Shown: positions 44,620 to 53,632 of the stretch, piece by piece
Position numbering within the stretch: the stretch's first letter is position 1
Layout of the letters: every line of letters starts with the position of its first letter
NCBI GenBank assembly: GCA_002733415.1
Contig: NVVR01000004.1
Coordinates: 62,001 to 126,000, forward strand
Origin: Kordia sp.
GTDB lineage: Bacteria > Bacteroidota > Bacteroidia > Flavobacteriales > Flavobacteriaceae
Reading direction: 5' to 3'
DNA length: 64,000 nucleotides
The notes under the pieces: generated by a model
The model's database searches: none
Told to the model about the DNA's origin: nothing
Seen by the model: the letters and a program-made list of their open reading frames with translations, nothing else
Translations under genes and position numbers: made by a program

Positions 44620-45270
44620 CTATATTTTTTCTCCAAAGGCTAAATCACCTGCATCTCCTAGACCAGGCACGATATAGGCATTAGCATTCAATTCATTGTC
44701 TATAGCACCAACCCAAAGGGTTGCATTATTAGGTAATTTTTTCAGTACATTAGTTACACCAACTTGGCTAGCGATTAGTACTGCAATATGGATATGTGTA
44801 GCGTTACCTCGTTTTTTTAATACATCAAGAGCTACTAATATAGACTTACCAGAAGCCAGCATAGGATCGGATAAAATAACGGTTTTACCATCAACATTAG
44901 GACACGCTAGGTAATCTGTTTCGATGGTAAAACTATGATCAGAAGCTGTTTTTCGATAGGCTCCAATGAATCCGTTTTCCGCTCCATCAAAATAATTTAA
45001 AAACCCTTGATGTAACGGTAGTCCCGCTCTTAATATGGTAGCTAAAACTATTTTATCAGTACTCAACGGAATATTTGCTGTTCCTAATGGAGTAGTGATA
45101 GCAGTATTTTGATATGATAATTGCTTACTTATTTCATATGCGAATATTTCACCCATACGTTCAACATTTCTTCTAAAACGCATAGAGTCTAGCTGGGTTT
45201 CAATATTCCTTATTTCTGAAATAAAAGTATTGAATATTGAATTTTCTTCTCCTAAATTAATACAGTTCAT
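44620..45270 (-). CDS. upp: Uracil phosphoribosyltransferase
   Basis: It converts uracil and PRPP to UMP in pyrimidine salvage. The 216-residue protein has the PRPP-binding motif VILSDPMLASGKSIL (about 128-142) and the uracil-binding C-terminus PGLGDAGDLAFGEK, standard for Upp. Cytosolic. It lies 7 bases after the glutamine cyclotransferase gene on the same strand, so they are probably one operon. Confidence 0.95.
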   Translation of the reverse strand: MNCINLGEENSIFNTFISEIRNIETQLDSMRFRRNVERMGEIFAYEISKQLSYQNTAITTPLGTANIPLSTDKIVLATILRAGLPLHQGFLNYFDGAENGFIGAYRKTASDHSFTIETDYLACPNVDGKTVILSDPMLASGKSILVALDVLKKRGNATHIHIAVLIASQVGVTNVLKKLPNNATLWVGAIDNELNANAYIVPGLGDAGDLAFGEKI

Positions 45271-45277
45271 ACAAAAC

Positions 45278-46312
45278 TTAGTTTACTATTTTTATTTCAA
45301 ATAATTTATCCCAATTTTTACCCGTCACGAAAATAGTTTGTGTTTCAGGGTTGTAGGCAATACCGTTTAAAACATCTAAATCGGCATGCTGCGTTACTTT
45401 CTTCTTTAAACTATTACAGTTAACTACAGCTTCCACGGCACCATTTTCAGGATTGATAATTGCAATTCCGTTTTGCTGATATATATTAGCATAAATTTTT
45501 CCGTTAATCCATTCTAATTCATTCACACTTTTAATCTTACTCGTGTTCGAATAAATTTGAATATAATCTTCTTCCTCAAGAGTGGTAGGGTTTAAAGTCC
45601 AAATTTTTTCTGTACCGTCGGATTTGTATAGTGTTTTACCATCGTTACAAATACCCCAACCTTCATTACTTTTGGTGTATTTAAATGTTTTCGTTTTAGA
45701 AAAATCTTCTGGATTGTAAATAAAACCAACCTTCGATTGCCACGTTAATTGGTATAAGTCATCATTTAAAAAGGTAAGTCCTTCTCCAAAATATTTTGGA
45801 TCAAGATCAATTTTACGGAGTACTTCTCCTGTTTTGTAATCAACTTTCCTCAAAGAAGATTTTCCTCGTTGACCAGTGCTTTCATATAACTCTCCTTTAT
45901 AGAATTCTAAGCCTTGAGTGTATGCATTAATATCATGCGGGTATTCGTTTATAATTTCAAAAGTCAGCACTTTAGTTTTTTGATTTGAAAGTATTTCTAT
46001 GTTCTTTTTAAGGATAACAATATCATCATTATAAGTAAAGGTAGCCTTGATTGTTTTAACACCTAATTTTCCTGAGTTAAAAAGATATTGATTGCCATCA
46101 ATTTTTATGTTATTTATATGATAACTAATAGAGCCAATTTCATGATCTTTTTTGTTGTGAATAGCAAAAGTCACCCTTTCTCCAAGAGGATATTTTGTAG
46201 TATTGTTACTAGTTTCAATAGAAAATAATTTATTTACATCTTTTTCTTCTTCAGTACAAGAAATAAATAAAACACTTAAAATTATGATTGCTAATAAGTT
46301 AAATGGTTTCAT
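45278..46312 (-). CDS. Glutaminyl-peptide cyclotransferase (bacterial beta-propeller type), lipoprotein
   Basis: From MKPFNLLAIIILSVLF (46312) the protein has 344 residues. The lipobox FISC marks a lipoprotein. Residues ~25-110 form an Ig-like domain, and the rest is a Glu_cyclase_2 propeller with YPHDINAYTQGLEF, YESTGQRGKSSLRKVD, GWGICNDGKTLYKSDGTEKIW, split here, and NELEWINGKIYANIYQQN. It forms pyroglutamate at N-terminal Gln of peptides. I prefer Met at 46312 over the ATG at 46336 because the lipoprotein signal starts there. It precedes upp. Confidence 0.9.
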   Translation of the reverse strand: MKPFNLLAIIILSVLFISCTEEEKDVNKLFSIETSNNTTKYPLGERVTFAIHNKKDHEIGSISYHINNIKIDGNQYLFNSGKLGVKTIKATFTYNDDIVILKKNIEILSNQKTKVLTFEIINEYPHDINAYTQGLEFYKGELYESTGQRGKSSLRKVDYKTGEVLRKIDLDPKYFGEGLTFLNDDLYQLTWQSKVGFIYNPEDFSKTKTFKYTKSNEGWGICNDGKTLYKSDGTEKIWTLNPTTLEEEDYIQIYSNTSKIKSVNELEWINGKIYANIYQQNGIAIINPENGAVEAVVNCNSLKKKVTQHADLDVLNGIAYNPETQTIFVTGKNWDKLFEIKIVN

Positions 46313-46367
46313 GGCTTGGCTTAATTTTTTAAGCAAGGTAAATGAATTAAATCAGACAAAAAAATGA

Positions 46368-46397
46368 TTGCGTAGAATGAAAAAGGTTGTATATTTG
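46368..46397 (+). promoter_or_regulatory. Bacteroidota-type promoter for SRP RNA
   Basis: TTG at 46368-46370 and TATATTTG at 46390-46397 with a 19-base spacer. The expected start is about 5 bases after the -7 box, which is exactly the first base of the RNA stem, so the call is self-consistent. Confidence 0.8.
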
Positions 46398-46401
46398 CAG
46401 C

Positions 46402-46494
46402 GGCAAGTCCTACACAACTAGCTCCTGTTGAATCCTCCAGGGCGGGAACGCAGCAAAGGTAAATGGTTGAGCGGTGTGATGTAGGGAGCTTGCC
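46402..46494 (+). ncRNA. ffs: Signal recognition particle RNA (4.5S type)
   Basis: About 93 bases that fold into one long hairpin: GGCAAG at the 5' end pairs with CTTGCC at the 3' end. The conserved SRP apical part is visible as CCTCCAGGGCGGGAACGCAG with the GGAA-type tetraloop and the asymmetric internal loop AGCAAAGGTAA that binds Ffh. A T-run follows at 46496. A well-placed promoter precedes it. Confidence 0.92.
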
Positions 46495-46689
46495 ATTTTT
46501 TGTGCGCTAAAGTCACGAGATACTCTCCCATAATTTTCATCATTTATTTATTAAAATTTCAAAATCAAAATTGTACTTTTGGTAGGTGATTAAGATTCAA
46601 ATTTTGAATCATTCAATCATACAGGAATAATTTAAATACAAAATTAATCCTTTGATTCTTTTTATTTTTTTAATCATTCAATTATATAA

Positions 46690-47496
46690 ATGTCTAAAGT
46701 TGTATTCATTACAGGAGGTTCATCAGGAATAGGGAAATCAGTAGCTACTTTTTTATCAGAAAAAGGATTTATTGTTTACGGAACAAGTAGAAATCCTGAT
46801 AGAATTACTGAAAAATTGCCTTTTAAATTAATTGCCTTAGATGTTACTGATCCTGATACTATAAAAACTGCAGTACAAACGGTTATTGCTAATGAAGGTA
46901 GGTTAGATGTGTTAATTAATAATGCAGGTGTTGGTATTACTGGACCAATTGAAGAAACACCAGGTGTTGAAATTAAAAAAGCTTTTCAAACGAATGTTTT
47001 TGGGCCTATAGATTTGATAAAGGCTGTATTGCCACAAATGCGAATTCAAAATAGTGGGTTGGTAATTAATATCACCTCTATTGCTGGTTATATGGGTTTG
47101 CCTTACAGGGGTGTATATTCTGCTACTAAAGGAACATTAGAGTTATTAACGGAAGCGTTGAGGATGGAGGTTAAGGATTTCAATATTAAAATGACAAATG
47201 TTGCTCCTGGTGATTTTGCTACAAACATTGCATCAGGTCGTTACCATTCTCCAGTTTTAGAGGATTCTCCATATAAAATTCCTTATGGGAATACCTTAAA
47301 ATTAATGGATGAGCATGTTGATGAGGGAAATGATCCTATTGAAATGGCTAAGGTTATTCATACAATCATCAATAGTAGTAGTCCTAAAATACATTATAAA
47401 GTAGGGGCTTTTATGCAAAAATTTTCCATTGTATTGAAAAGAATATTACCAGATAAAACATACGAAAAATTACTTTTGAATCATTATAAGTTATAG
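46690..47496 (+). CDS. SDR-family oxidoreductase
   Basis: The 268-residue protein is a classical short-chain dehydrogenase: cofactor motif TGGSSGIGKS (about 8-17), NNAGVGITG, ITSIAGYMGLPYRGVYSATKG with the catalytic Ser, Tyr and Lys, and VAPGDFATNI. It probably reduces a carbonyl with NADPH or NADH. Substrate cannot be predicted. It lies 63 bases before the transaldolase-like gene. Confidence 0.9.
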   Translation: MSKVVFITGGSSGIGKSVATFLSEKGFIVYGTSRNPDRITEKLPFKLIALDVTDPDTIKTAVQTVIANEGRLDVLINNAGVGITGPIEETPGVEIKKAFQTNVFGPIDLIKAVLPQMRIQNSGLVINITSIAGYMGLPYRGVYSATKGTLELLTEALRMEVKDFNIKMTNVAPGDFATNIASGRYHSPVLEDSPYKIPYGNTLKLMDEHVDEGNDPIEMAKVIHTIINSSSPKIHYKVGAFMQKFSIVLKRILPDKTYEKLLLNHYKL

Positions 47497-47559
47497 GGGA
47501 TTCAATAACAATAATAATTGAAGTATTGCTTCATGATATAAACTTTAAAATATAAAACG

Positions 47560-48216
47560 ATGAAATTTTTTATAGACACAGCAAATTTAGATCAAATTAG
47601 AGAAGCACAATCATTGGGAGTGTTGGATGGGGTTACTACAAATCCGTCATTAATGGCAAAGGAAGGAATCACAGGAACAAATAACATCTTAAAACATTAT
47701 GTTGCTATCTGTAATTTGGTTGATGGTGATGTAAGTGCTGAGGTTATTTCTACGGATTATGAAGGAATGGTTAGGGAAGGAGAGTCACTTGCTGAGTTAC
47801 ACCATCAAATAGTAGTGAAATTACCTATGATTAAGGATGGTATTCGTGCGGCTAAATATTTTAGTGATAAAGGAATTAGAACAAATGTGACGTTGGTATT
47901 TTCAGCAGGTCAAGCTTTATTGGCTGCTAAAGCAGGAGCAACTTATGTATCTCCTTTTATCGGAAGGTTAGATGATATTTCTACTGATGGATTAAATTTA
48001 ATAGAAGAGATAAAAACCATATATGAAAATTACGGATACGAAACTCAAATTTTAGCAGCTTCTATACGTCATACAATGCATATTATTGATTGTGCAAAGA
48101 TAGGAGCTGATGTAATGACAGGTCCGTTGAGTGTAATTGAAGGATTATTAAAACACCCATTAACTGATATTGGTTTGGCTAAATTTTTAGCAGACTATGA
48201 AAAAGGAAACAAGTAA
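47560..48216 (+). CDS. fsa: Fructose-6-phosphate aldolase / transaldolase-like
   Basis: The 218-residue protein is of the short transaldolase family, starting [20 protein letters not shown]. Motifs: [14 protein letters not shown], the catalytic Lys in [30 protein letters not shown] and [10 protein letters not shown]. It forms Schiff bases with sugar phosphates. Distinction of FSA and TalB-like activity cannot be made from motifs alone. Confidence 0.92.
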   Translation: MKFFIDTANLDQIREAQSLGVLDGVTTNPSLMAKEGITGTNNILKHYVAICNLVDGDVSAEVISTDYEGMVREGESLAELHHQIVVKLPMIKDGIRAAKYFSDKGIRTNVTLVFSAGQALLAAKAGATYVSPFIGRLDDISTDGLNLIEEIKTIYENYGYETQILAASIRHTMHIIDCAKIGADVMTGPLSVIEGLLKHPLTDIGLAKFLADYEKGNK

Positions 48217-48309
48217 GAGTAGTTTTATTATAATATTAACATAAGATATTTTGAATTGTTGAAAAATTATGTATTTTTAATGTTAATAATCAAATTTAAA
48301 TTTAAAATA

Positions 48310-48693
48310 ATGAGAAAATTAACATTAAGCGTAGCTTTAATCGTGGCTTTGGGGGCTGTTTCTTGTAGAGAAACAAAAAAAGAAGTAGATAAAGCTGGTG
48401 ATCAAATAGAAAATGCAGCTGATGCAACTAATGATGCTGTAAATGAAGTTGTTAATGCAACGGAAGAAGCTGTTGATGCAACTAAAGAGGCTGCTGGAAG
48501 CGCAGTTGATGGAATAAAAGATGCTACTGGTAATGCAGTAGACTCAGCTAAGGATGAAGCTGGAAATGCTGTAGAAGGAGTAAAGGATGCTGCAGGAAAT
48601 GTAATTGATGGTGCAAAAGAAATAGCTACTGATGCTACTAAGGCTACAGAAGATAAAGCTAAAGATTTGCTAAATAAAGCAAAAGGAGAATAA
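48310..48693 (+). CDS. Repetitive LEA-like lipoprotein
   Basis: The protein starts at MRKLTLSVALIV (127 residues), with lipobox AVSC (Cys19). The remaining ~105 residues are a long amphipathic helix of 11-residue-like Ala/Asp/Lys repeats (ATKEAAGSAVDGIKDATGNAV, split here; DEAGNAVEGVKDAAGNVID), similar to LEA and apolipoprotein repeats. It may protect proteins or membranes under dehydration or stress; function is unproven. The upstream ATG at 48256 adds an unlikely 18-residue prefix. It has its own terminator. Confidence 0.75.
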   Translation: MRKLTLSVALIVALGAVSCRETKKEVDKAGDQIENAADATNDAVNEVVNATEEAVDATKEAAGSAVDGIKDATGNAVDSAKDEAGNAVEGVKDAAGNVIDGAKEIATDATKATEDKAKDLLNKAKGE

Positions 48694-48711
48694 TACCCTT
48701 TTCATAGGTAT

Positions 48712-48740
48712 AAAAAAAGCCGCTTTATAGCGGCTTTTTT
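48712..48740. terminator. Terminator after the LEA-like lipoprotein gene
   Basis: A-run, hairpin AAGCCGCTTTATAGCGGCTT and T-run, so it can work in both directions between the lipoprotein gene and smpB. The hairpin is identical to that at 36507-36526. Confidence 0.9.
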
Positions 48741-48744
48741 GTTG

Positions 48745-49203
48745 TTAAAAATTTTTCTTAATCCTATCAAGATCTCGTTTGTTATCTTTATCCTTAAGCG
48801 TGTTTCTTTTGTCGTGTATTTTTTTACCTCTCGCTAAAGCAATTTTCAGTTTAGCTAGTCCTTTATCGTTTAAAAATAAACGTAAGGGAACTATAGTTAA
48901 GCCAGTATTTTTAACTTCTTTAGCTAGTTTTTTTAATTCTTTTTTATTCAATAAAAGTTTACGCTCTCTTCTTGTTTGGTGGTTAAAATAGGATGCGTGA
49001 GTATACTCATCAACATACATGTTAATTACAAAAAGTTCGGCACGATCATTAAACTCGCAAAAGCTTTCGGTAATTGTTGCTTTACCTTCTCTGATTGATT
49101 TAATTTCAGTTCCTACAAGCATTATTCCTGCATCGTAAGTGTCCAAAATTTCATATTCAAATTTTGCCTTCTTATTTTTTATGTTAATTGTCTTTTGTTT
49201 CAT
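48745..49203 (-). CDS. smpB: SsrA-binding protein SmpB
   Basis: SmpB binds tmRNA and helps rescue stalled ribosomes. The 152-residue length is usual. Signatures: NKKAKFEYEILDTYDAGIML, GTEIKSIREGKATITES, VDEYTHASYFNH, RERKLLLNKKEL and the positively charged tail DKRNTLKDKDNKRDLDR. Cytosolic and monocistronic. No ssrA gene was seen in the window. Confidence 0.95.
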   Translation of the reverse strand: MKQKTINIKNKKAKFEYEILDTYDAGIMLVGTEIKSIREGKATITESFCEFNDRAELFVINMYVDEYTHASYFNHQTRRERKLLLNKKELKKLAKEVKNTGLTIVPLRLFLNDKGLAKLKIALARGKKIHDKRNTLKDKDNKRDLDRIKKNF

Positions 49204-49410
49204 CCCAATTGTGGGTTTAATTTCGTGAGGCTTGCTTCCAATGAAAAATAATAATATTAATTCACACCTTTATTTATTGCTATAAAGTTATTACAAAAAT
49301 AGAATTTGTTTTAAAAGAAACGGTACTCTAACTTGTTTTTTTAATAATACAGGGAGCATAAATGTTTAAGGCGTGTATTTGATGATAAAGTATGGTTAAT
49401 TTGAATATAA

Positions 49411-50316
49411 TTAACGCTTTTTGGAATTATTGATGAGCAGTATATAAATATGATTCTCTGGTGAAGCAATGTAATTGTGTAGTAGGTTAAATCGAATGTT
49501 TATTCGCAGTTTATATGCTGCTTTTAAGCTTTTTTTAATAGCATTTATGGTGTCGCATATGGGATGGCTTAGCTCTACAAAATCTTCTAATGAACATTTT
49601 GTATTTGTATGTTCGTCACATTTTGGGATTTCAGATATTTGATTAATAGTATGCCAGTTACATTTTGTGTTTTTGTAGTAAGTATTGGATAAACCTATGT
49701 CTAAAACTACGACTGTTTTAAAATTATCTTTGTTTTCTTTAAAGTAAAAGGAACGTTTCATTGTTTGAAATGTAGCTATAACATCTGTATTAAAAACTGT
49801 GTTAGGAGTTAAATTAAGTGAATCACTATACATTCCAGAGGGAACATCAACAGCAATTTTGTTACAAGTAATAGTATTTAAAATTTCAATTATTGATTTG
49901 TAAAGACCAGAAATTGCTCTTGATAAACCTGAGCCAAAAATAGCATCTATTACAATATCGTTTTCATTAATGTTTTTGATTGATAGTTGGGCAATATTAG
50001 TTATTGTGTTCACTTGAGCCAGCTTCTGATAATTTTGATAACAATCAATGGAGAATTTATTTTCAGGATTTATTAAATATGATGTCACTTGGAAACCTTT
50101 CTGTAATAATAACCTGCAAATAGCTAATCCATCTCCGCCATTATTTCTAGGTCCACAAAAGATATGTACTTTTTGAGTAGAAGTAAATTCAGTAATGAAC
50201 CAATTTTTAAATACAATCGCAGCACGCTCCATTAAGTGAATTGAGGAGATAGGCTCGTTTTTTATGGTGTAATTATCCCAAGCCCTTATTTGTGATGCTG
50301 TAAATAATTTTTGCAT
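49411..50316 (-). CDS. NAD(P)H-hydrate epimerase domain protein without the dehydratase
   Basis: The 301-residue protein has a YjeF-N (NnrE) domain in the first ~215 residues: ASQIRAWDNYTI, FCGPRNNGGDGLAICRLL (about 54-71), DAIFGSGLSR and VDVPSGMYSD. NnrE epimerises damaged NADHX/NADPHX. In most bacteria it is fused to the ADP-dependent dehydratase NnrD. Here the C-terminal ~90 residues instead are an unrelated stretch (KLRINIRFNLLHNYIASPENH) that I do not recognise. No NnrD gene is adjacent. It may be a lineage-specific variant or an old truncation. Confidence 0.8.
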   Translation of the reverse strand: MQKLFTASQIRAWDNYTIKNEPISSIHLMERAAIVFKNWFITEFTSTQKVHIFCGPRNNGGDGLAICRLLLQKGFQVTSYLINPENKFSIDCYQNYQKLAQVNTITNIAQLSIKNINENDIVIDAIFGSGLSRAISGLYKSIIEILNTITCNKIAVDVPSGMYSDSLNLTPNTVFNTDVIATFQTMKRSFYFKENKDNFKTVVVLDIGLSNTYYKNTKCNWHTINQISEIPKCDEHTNTKCSLEDFVELSHPICDTINAIKKSLKAAYKLRINIRFNLLHNYIASPENHIYILLINNSKKR

Positions 50317-50441
50317 TATAAATAGAGTTCTTACAACAAGTTACGAATAAATTAAGACTTATTGAAATAGATATAACCATATAATTGTGGATCAATTTTA
50401 TTTAACATAAAGCTGATGTATCTTTACATAATATAAATGAT

Positions 50442-51362
50442 ATGCATATGCCAGAATTATTAAAAGTTTGTTCTTGTTTACCTGCTGCGACTAATATATT
50501 GGTGTCTTTAGGCTTGTCAGATTTAATTGTTGCAGCAACATTTGAATGTCCAATTGATCGCCCGATAATTATTCATTCCTCCATACATGATAAAAATTTA
50601 TCGGCAAGTGAAATTAATAATTTGATTTCAATACATAAGAAAGAAAACACTACGGTAAACTCCATAGATGAGGAATTACTTTTAAATATATCCCCTGATG
50701 TATTGTTTACACAAGCTATCTGTAACGTTTGTCAAATTGGAGAAGGTGATGTTGTTGATGCTTTAGTAAAACACAATTTAAACACAAAAGTATATTCCTT
50801 AAATCCCAAATCATTAGAAGATGTTTTGGAAGATATCATTACAGTAGCGAATGCATGTGATAATCCTGATAAAGGAGGTAAATTAATTTCTTCTTTAAGA
50901 AAAGAGATGAATGATATTAAAGTTACCTTGGAAGAGCAGCAAAGGGCAGTAGTGAATTGTTCTTTTTTTGAATGGATGGATCCTATATTTAATTGTGGGC
51001 ATTGGATACCAGATCAGCTTAAAATAGCTGGAGGGAAGGATGCTTTAGAAAACCCGTATGGGTATTCTTATCCTGTAGATGTTAAAAAAATAGAGGGCTA
51101 TGATCCGGAAGTGCTTATATTTTCAGCTTGTGGGATGAGTTTGGAGCAAAGTTTAATAGAAGTAGAAAAAGTATTAGACAATCCTTTTTGGAAAGAATTG
51201 TCTGCTTATCAGAATAAAAACATATGGATTGTTGACGGAAATTTATTTACTCAACCAGGACCAGATTTGATAAAAGGAATTCAATTGTTATCCGCTATTT
51301 TTAATCCAGATTTGTTTATTATTTCTGATGAATTGAAGAATTTCTATATTCAATATGAATGA
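50442..51362 (+). CDS. BtuF-like periplasmic-binding-fold protein
   Basis: The 306-residue protein has the helical backbone fold of class III substrate-binding proteins (LKVCSCLPAATNILVSLGL, SPDVLFTQAICNVCQIG, EVLIFSACGMSLEQSL, GPDLIKGIQLLSAIF). It matches cobalamin-binding BtuF-like proteins that are annotated without a transporter. It lacks a signal peptide, so a cytosolic role is possible. The repeated cysteines (CSC, CNVC) are unusual. No ABC transporter genes are adjacent. Confidence 0.78.
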   Translation: MHMPELLKVCSCLPAATNILVSLGLSDLIVAATFECPIDRPIIIHSSIHDKNLSASEINNLISIHKKENTTVNSIDEELLLNISPDVLFTQAICNVCQIGEGDVVDALVKHNLNTKVYSLNPKSLEDVLEDIITVANACDNPDKGGKLISSLRKEMNDIKVTLEEQQRAVVNCSFFEWMDPIFNCGHWIPDQLKIAGGKDALENPYGYSYPVDVKKIEGYDPEVLIFSACGMSLEQSLIEVEKVLDNPFWKELSAYQNKNIWIVDGNLFTQPGPDLIKGIQLLSAIFNPDLFIISDELKNFYIQYE

Positions 51363-51375
51363 TTAATGGGGTGTA

Positions 51376-52077
51376 TTATTTCTTATAAAAAGGAATAAAG
51401 TAACTTACAGTATATCCAAAACTAACTCCCCATTTAGAATCATCGGTAGTTTTACCAAAACCAGGGATATACAAATTCTCGAAATTATCTGGATTTTTAT
51501 TTCCAACATAATTTTTAAGTTGAGCATTAATTCCTAAGTATAGGTTATTGAATATTTCTGCTTTAACACCAATAATAAACTCTACAAAATGTGTAGTAGA
51601 GCTGTTGTAGTTTATTGGCTCAGTTTTTAATCCATTTTCCCCCCAATAGGTGTCAGGATTAAATACGGTATAACTATTTAGAGTGTTTTTATAAGAACTT
51701 AATCCATATCGTAAACCAACAAATATGGCGTTTTCCATATCTAACCAGTTTTTATAAGCATTATAATCAACACCAATTTTAAAGTAACTTCCTTCGGTAG
51801 TAAAGTTTATTTGGGTTTCGTCAATAGTGCGTTTTTCATTTCCAAACTCACCAGCTAATGAATATTTTTTAGTAAACTTATAATCAGCATTTATTTCAAA
51901 GGCAGTATAGTCTTTTATAACAGCAGTTTTTACCAGTTTAGAAATGTCAGTTCCTACTCGTAATCCGAATTTATATGTTTTTGTACTGTCTTTACTAACT
52001 TCTTCCTGAGCAAACGTTACTAAGGATAGTAATAGACTAATGAAAAATATGTATGTGCGCATTGTCTTCAGTTTCAA
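51376..52077 (-). CDS. DUF6048 outer-membrane beta-barrel protein
   Basis: The 233-residue protein has a signal peptide (Met6 at 52062 is an alternative start; cleavage near TFAQ). It is beta-rich with a C-terminal aromatic end WGVSFGYTVSYFIPFYKK, as for outer-membrane barrels. It matches the flavobacterial DUF6048 family in order and composition. Its start overlaps the end of the DUF6452 gene by 41 bases, and these two families usually occur as a pair. No known function. Confidence 0.8.
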   Translation of the reverse strand: MKLKTMRTYIFFISLLLSLVTFAQEEVSKDSTKTYKFGLRVGTDISKLVKTAVIKDYTAFEINADYKFTKKYSLAGEFGNEKRTIDETQINFTTEGSYFKIGVDYNAYKNWLDMENAIFVGLRYGLSSYKNTLNSYTVFNPDTYWGENGLKTEPINYNSSTTHFVEFIIGVKAEIFNNLYLGINAQLKNYVGNKNPDNFENLYIPGFGKTTDDSKWGVSFGYTVSYFIPFYKK

Positions 52078-52555
52078 TTTTATTAGTAATCACATTTGTG
52101 CTTAATATCCAGTTATCGCCATCAGCAGTAAATCCAAAATTCACATCGTCAAAGACATTTTTAAACCCACAAGCTTTAGAAATGAATATCTCTTCATTTA
52201 CATAGTTAATTATGATGACATCTTCATTCCCTGTTGCGAAATCATCAGAAGTATCATCAGGTGTACCGTTATCGTCAATAGCGTAATCTTTTATAAGTCT
52301 ATAACTCGTGTTGTTCTCTAGAATTCGTAAAGGAATAGCTATAGAATCTCTGGTACTTTCAATACCGTAACTGAGTGTATTATCAACCCCAACAACTAAT
52401 AAATTAGTAACGGATTTTGGTACTTCTTGATCTAGTTGATCATAAAATTTTATTATTAAATGCGAAGTGTCAGCATTTGTAGTAGTACAAACATCATCTT
52501 TCTCACAGCTGATGGCCAGGAGTAAAAAAGCAATTGTCGTTATGGTTTTTTTCAT
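52037..52555 (-). CDS. DUF6452 lipoprotein
   Basis: The 172-residue protein has lipobox LAISC (Cys17) followed by EKDD, a plausible surface-export signal. The rest is a beta-rich domain with ADTSHLIIKFYDQLDQEVPKS and CGFKNVFDDVNFGF near the end. It matches DUF6452, which pairs with DUF6048 in flavobacteria. It overlaps the next gene by 41 bases, so the two are coupled. Function unknown. Confidence 0.82.
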   Translation of the reverse strand: MKKTITTIAFLLLAISCEKDDVCTTTNADTSHLIIKFYDQLDQEVPKSVTNLLVVGVDNTLSYGIESTRDSIAIPLRILENNTSYRLIKDYAIDDNGTPDDTSDDFATGNEDVIIINYVNEEIFISKACGFKNVFDDVNFGFTADGDNWILSTNVITNKIETEDNAHIHIFH

Positions 52556-52700
52556 GTGTTGAATATTCTAAACGAACAAAAATAGCAGTATTTTAATCTT
52601 TTTACTTAAAAAAGGACTTAAAGTTTTTGTTAAATATTTTTTTAGACAGTTAAGGTTATAATCTAAATAATAATAATTGAATATTGTCTATATTTAAAAT

Positions 52701-53546
52701 ATGAACTATCGCTTTACCAGTTTTTACACAAACGGATTATTTGTATTAACTGATTTTAATTGTGCTTCACTTGAAGAACGATTAGATACACGAATGTATT
52801 ATAAAATAATTTGGGCAAAAGAAACTGATATAAGTTTGGAAATAGATGGCTATACACAAACACTCAAACAAAATCAGATCATTTTTTGTACTCCTGTAAA
52901 TAATATTACAATAAAACCTTTTACTAGAGGTGTGGTTTCATTTATATTTAACAGAGAGTTTTATTGCATACGTGATCATGATGCAGAAGTATCTTGTAAC
53001 GGCTTATTGTTTTTCGGGTCATCAAATTCTCCTATCATTACTTTAGATGAAAAAGAACAAGAAAGTTTTAACTTGTTGTATTTAATATTAAAAGAAGAGT
53101 TTGAAACAAAGGACCAAATACAAGGTGAGATGCTGTTAGTATTATTAAAGAGATTACTTATAAAAGCTACTCGATTAATAAAAGGGAACTTAATACAACC
53201 ACTTATCAAAAATGAACAACTTGATTTGATTAGACAGTTTAATTTGTTGGTTGAAATGCATTTCAAAACCAAACATCGGGTTACTGATTATGCAGTTTTA
53301 TTAGAAAGGTCTCCTAAAACATTATCAAATGTATTTTCAAAGTACAATGCAAAAACGCCTTTAAAGGTAATTAGTGAACGGATATGTTTAGAAGCACAGC
53401 GTTTATTGCTTTTTTCAAAGAAATCAGTTACTGATATAGGTTTTGAATTAGGTTTTACAGATGTGTCTCATTTTTCTAAGTTCTTCAAAAAGCATTACCA
53501 GCAAACTCCAGCTGCTTACCGTATATCTTCTCAAGGGAAAAACTGA
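52701..53546 (+). CDS. AraC-family transcriptional regulator
   Basis: The 281-residue protein has an N-terminal cupin-like sensor domain (about 1-150, with NQIIFCTPVNNITIKPF) and a C-terminal double HTH (about 185-278: TDYAVLLERSPKTLSNVFSK and VTDIGFELGFTDVSHFSKFFK, in parts). It lies directly upstream of the msrB gene and points the same way. A promoter and an 11-base palindrome sit between them, so I infer it controls the methionine sulfoxide reductase cluster. Confidence 0.88.
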   Translation: MNYRFTSFYTNGLFVLTDFNCASLEERLDTRMYYKIIWAKETDISLEIDGYTQTLKQNQIIFCTPVNNITIKPFTRGVVSFIFNREFYCIRDHDAEVSCNGLLFFGSSNSPIITLDEKEQESFNLLYLILKEEFETKDQIQGEMLLVLLKRLLIKATRLIKGNLIQPLIKNEQLDLIRQFNLLVEMHFKTKHRVTDYAVLLERSPKTLSNVFSKYNAKTPLKVISERICLEAQRLLLFSKKSVTDIGFELGFTDVSHFSKFFKKHYQQTPAAYRISSQGKN

Positions 53547-53569
53547 CCATATTGTGGGAACTATTGTTA

Positions 53570-53600
53570 TTGTAGTAGCTTTCCTTTCGTTGTAATTTTG
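53570..53600 (+). promoter_or_regulatory. Bacteroidota-type promoter for the msr cluster
   Basis: TTG at 53570-53572 and TAATTTTG at 53593-53600 with a 20-base spacer, directly before msrB and after the regulator gene. Confidence 0.7.
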
Positions 53601-53608
53601 TAGTACAA
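53598..53608. promoter_or_regulatory. Palindrome TTGTAGTACAA at the msrB start of transcription
   Basis: Arms TTGTA and TACAA around a central G overlap the -7 box edge and the expected start of transcription. A regulator bound here would block transcription. It may be an operator; consensus unknown. Confidence 0.35.
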
Positions 53609-53632
53609 CAAATTAAAAGAAAGGAAATTAAA

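Noticed and set aside
44514-44636. Longer N-terminus for the carboxypeptidase-domain gene
   Set aside because: The extra residues overlap the upp 3' end and lack family similarity; MKKLNITIPKPC at 44513 matches related proteins.
50442-51362. Complete vitamin B12 transporter locus
   Set aside because: Only a BtuF-like protein without a signal peptide is present; no permease or ATPase gene is adjacent.
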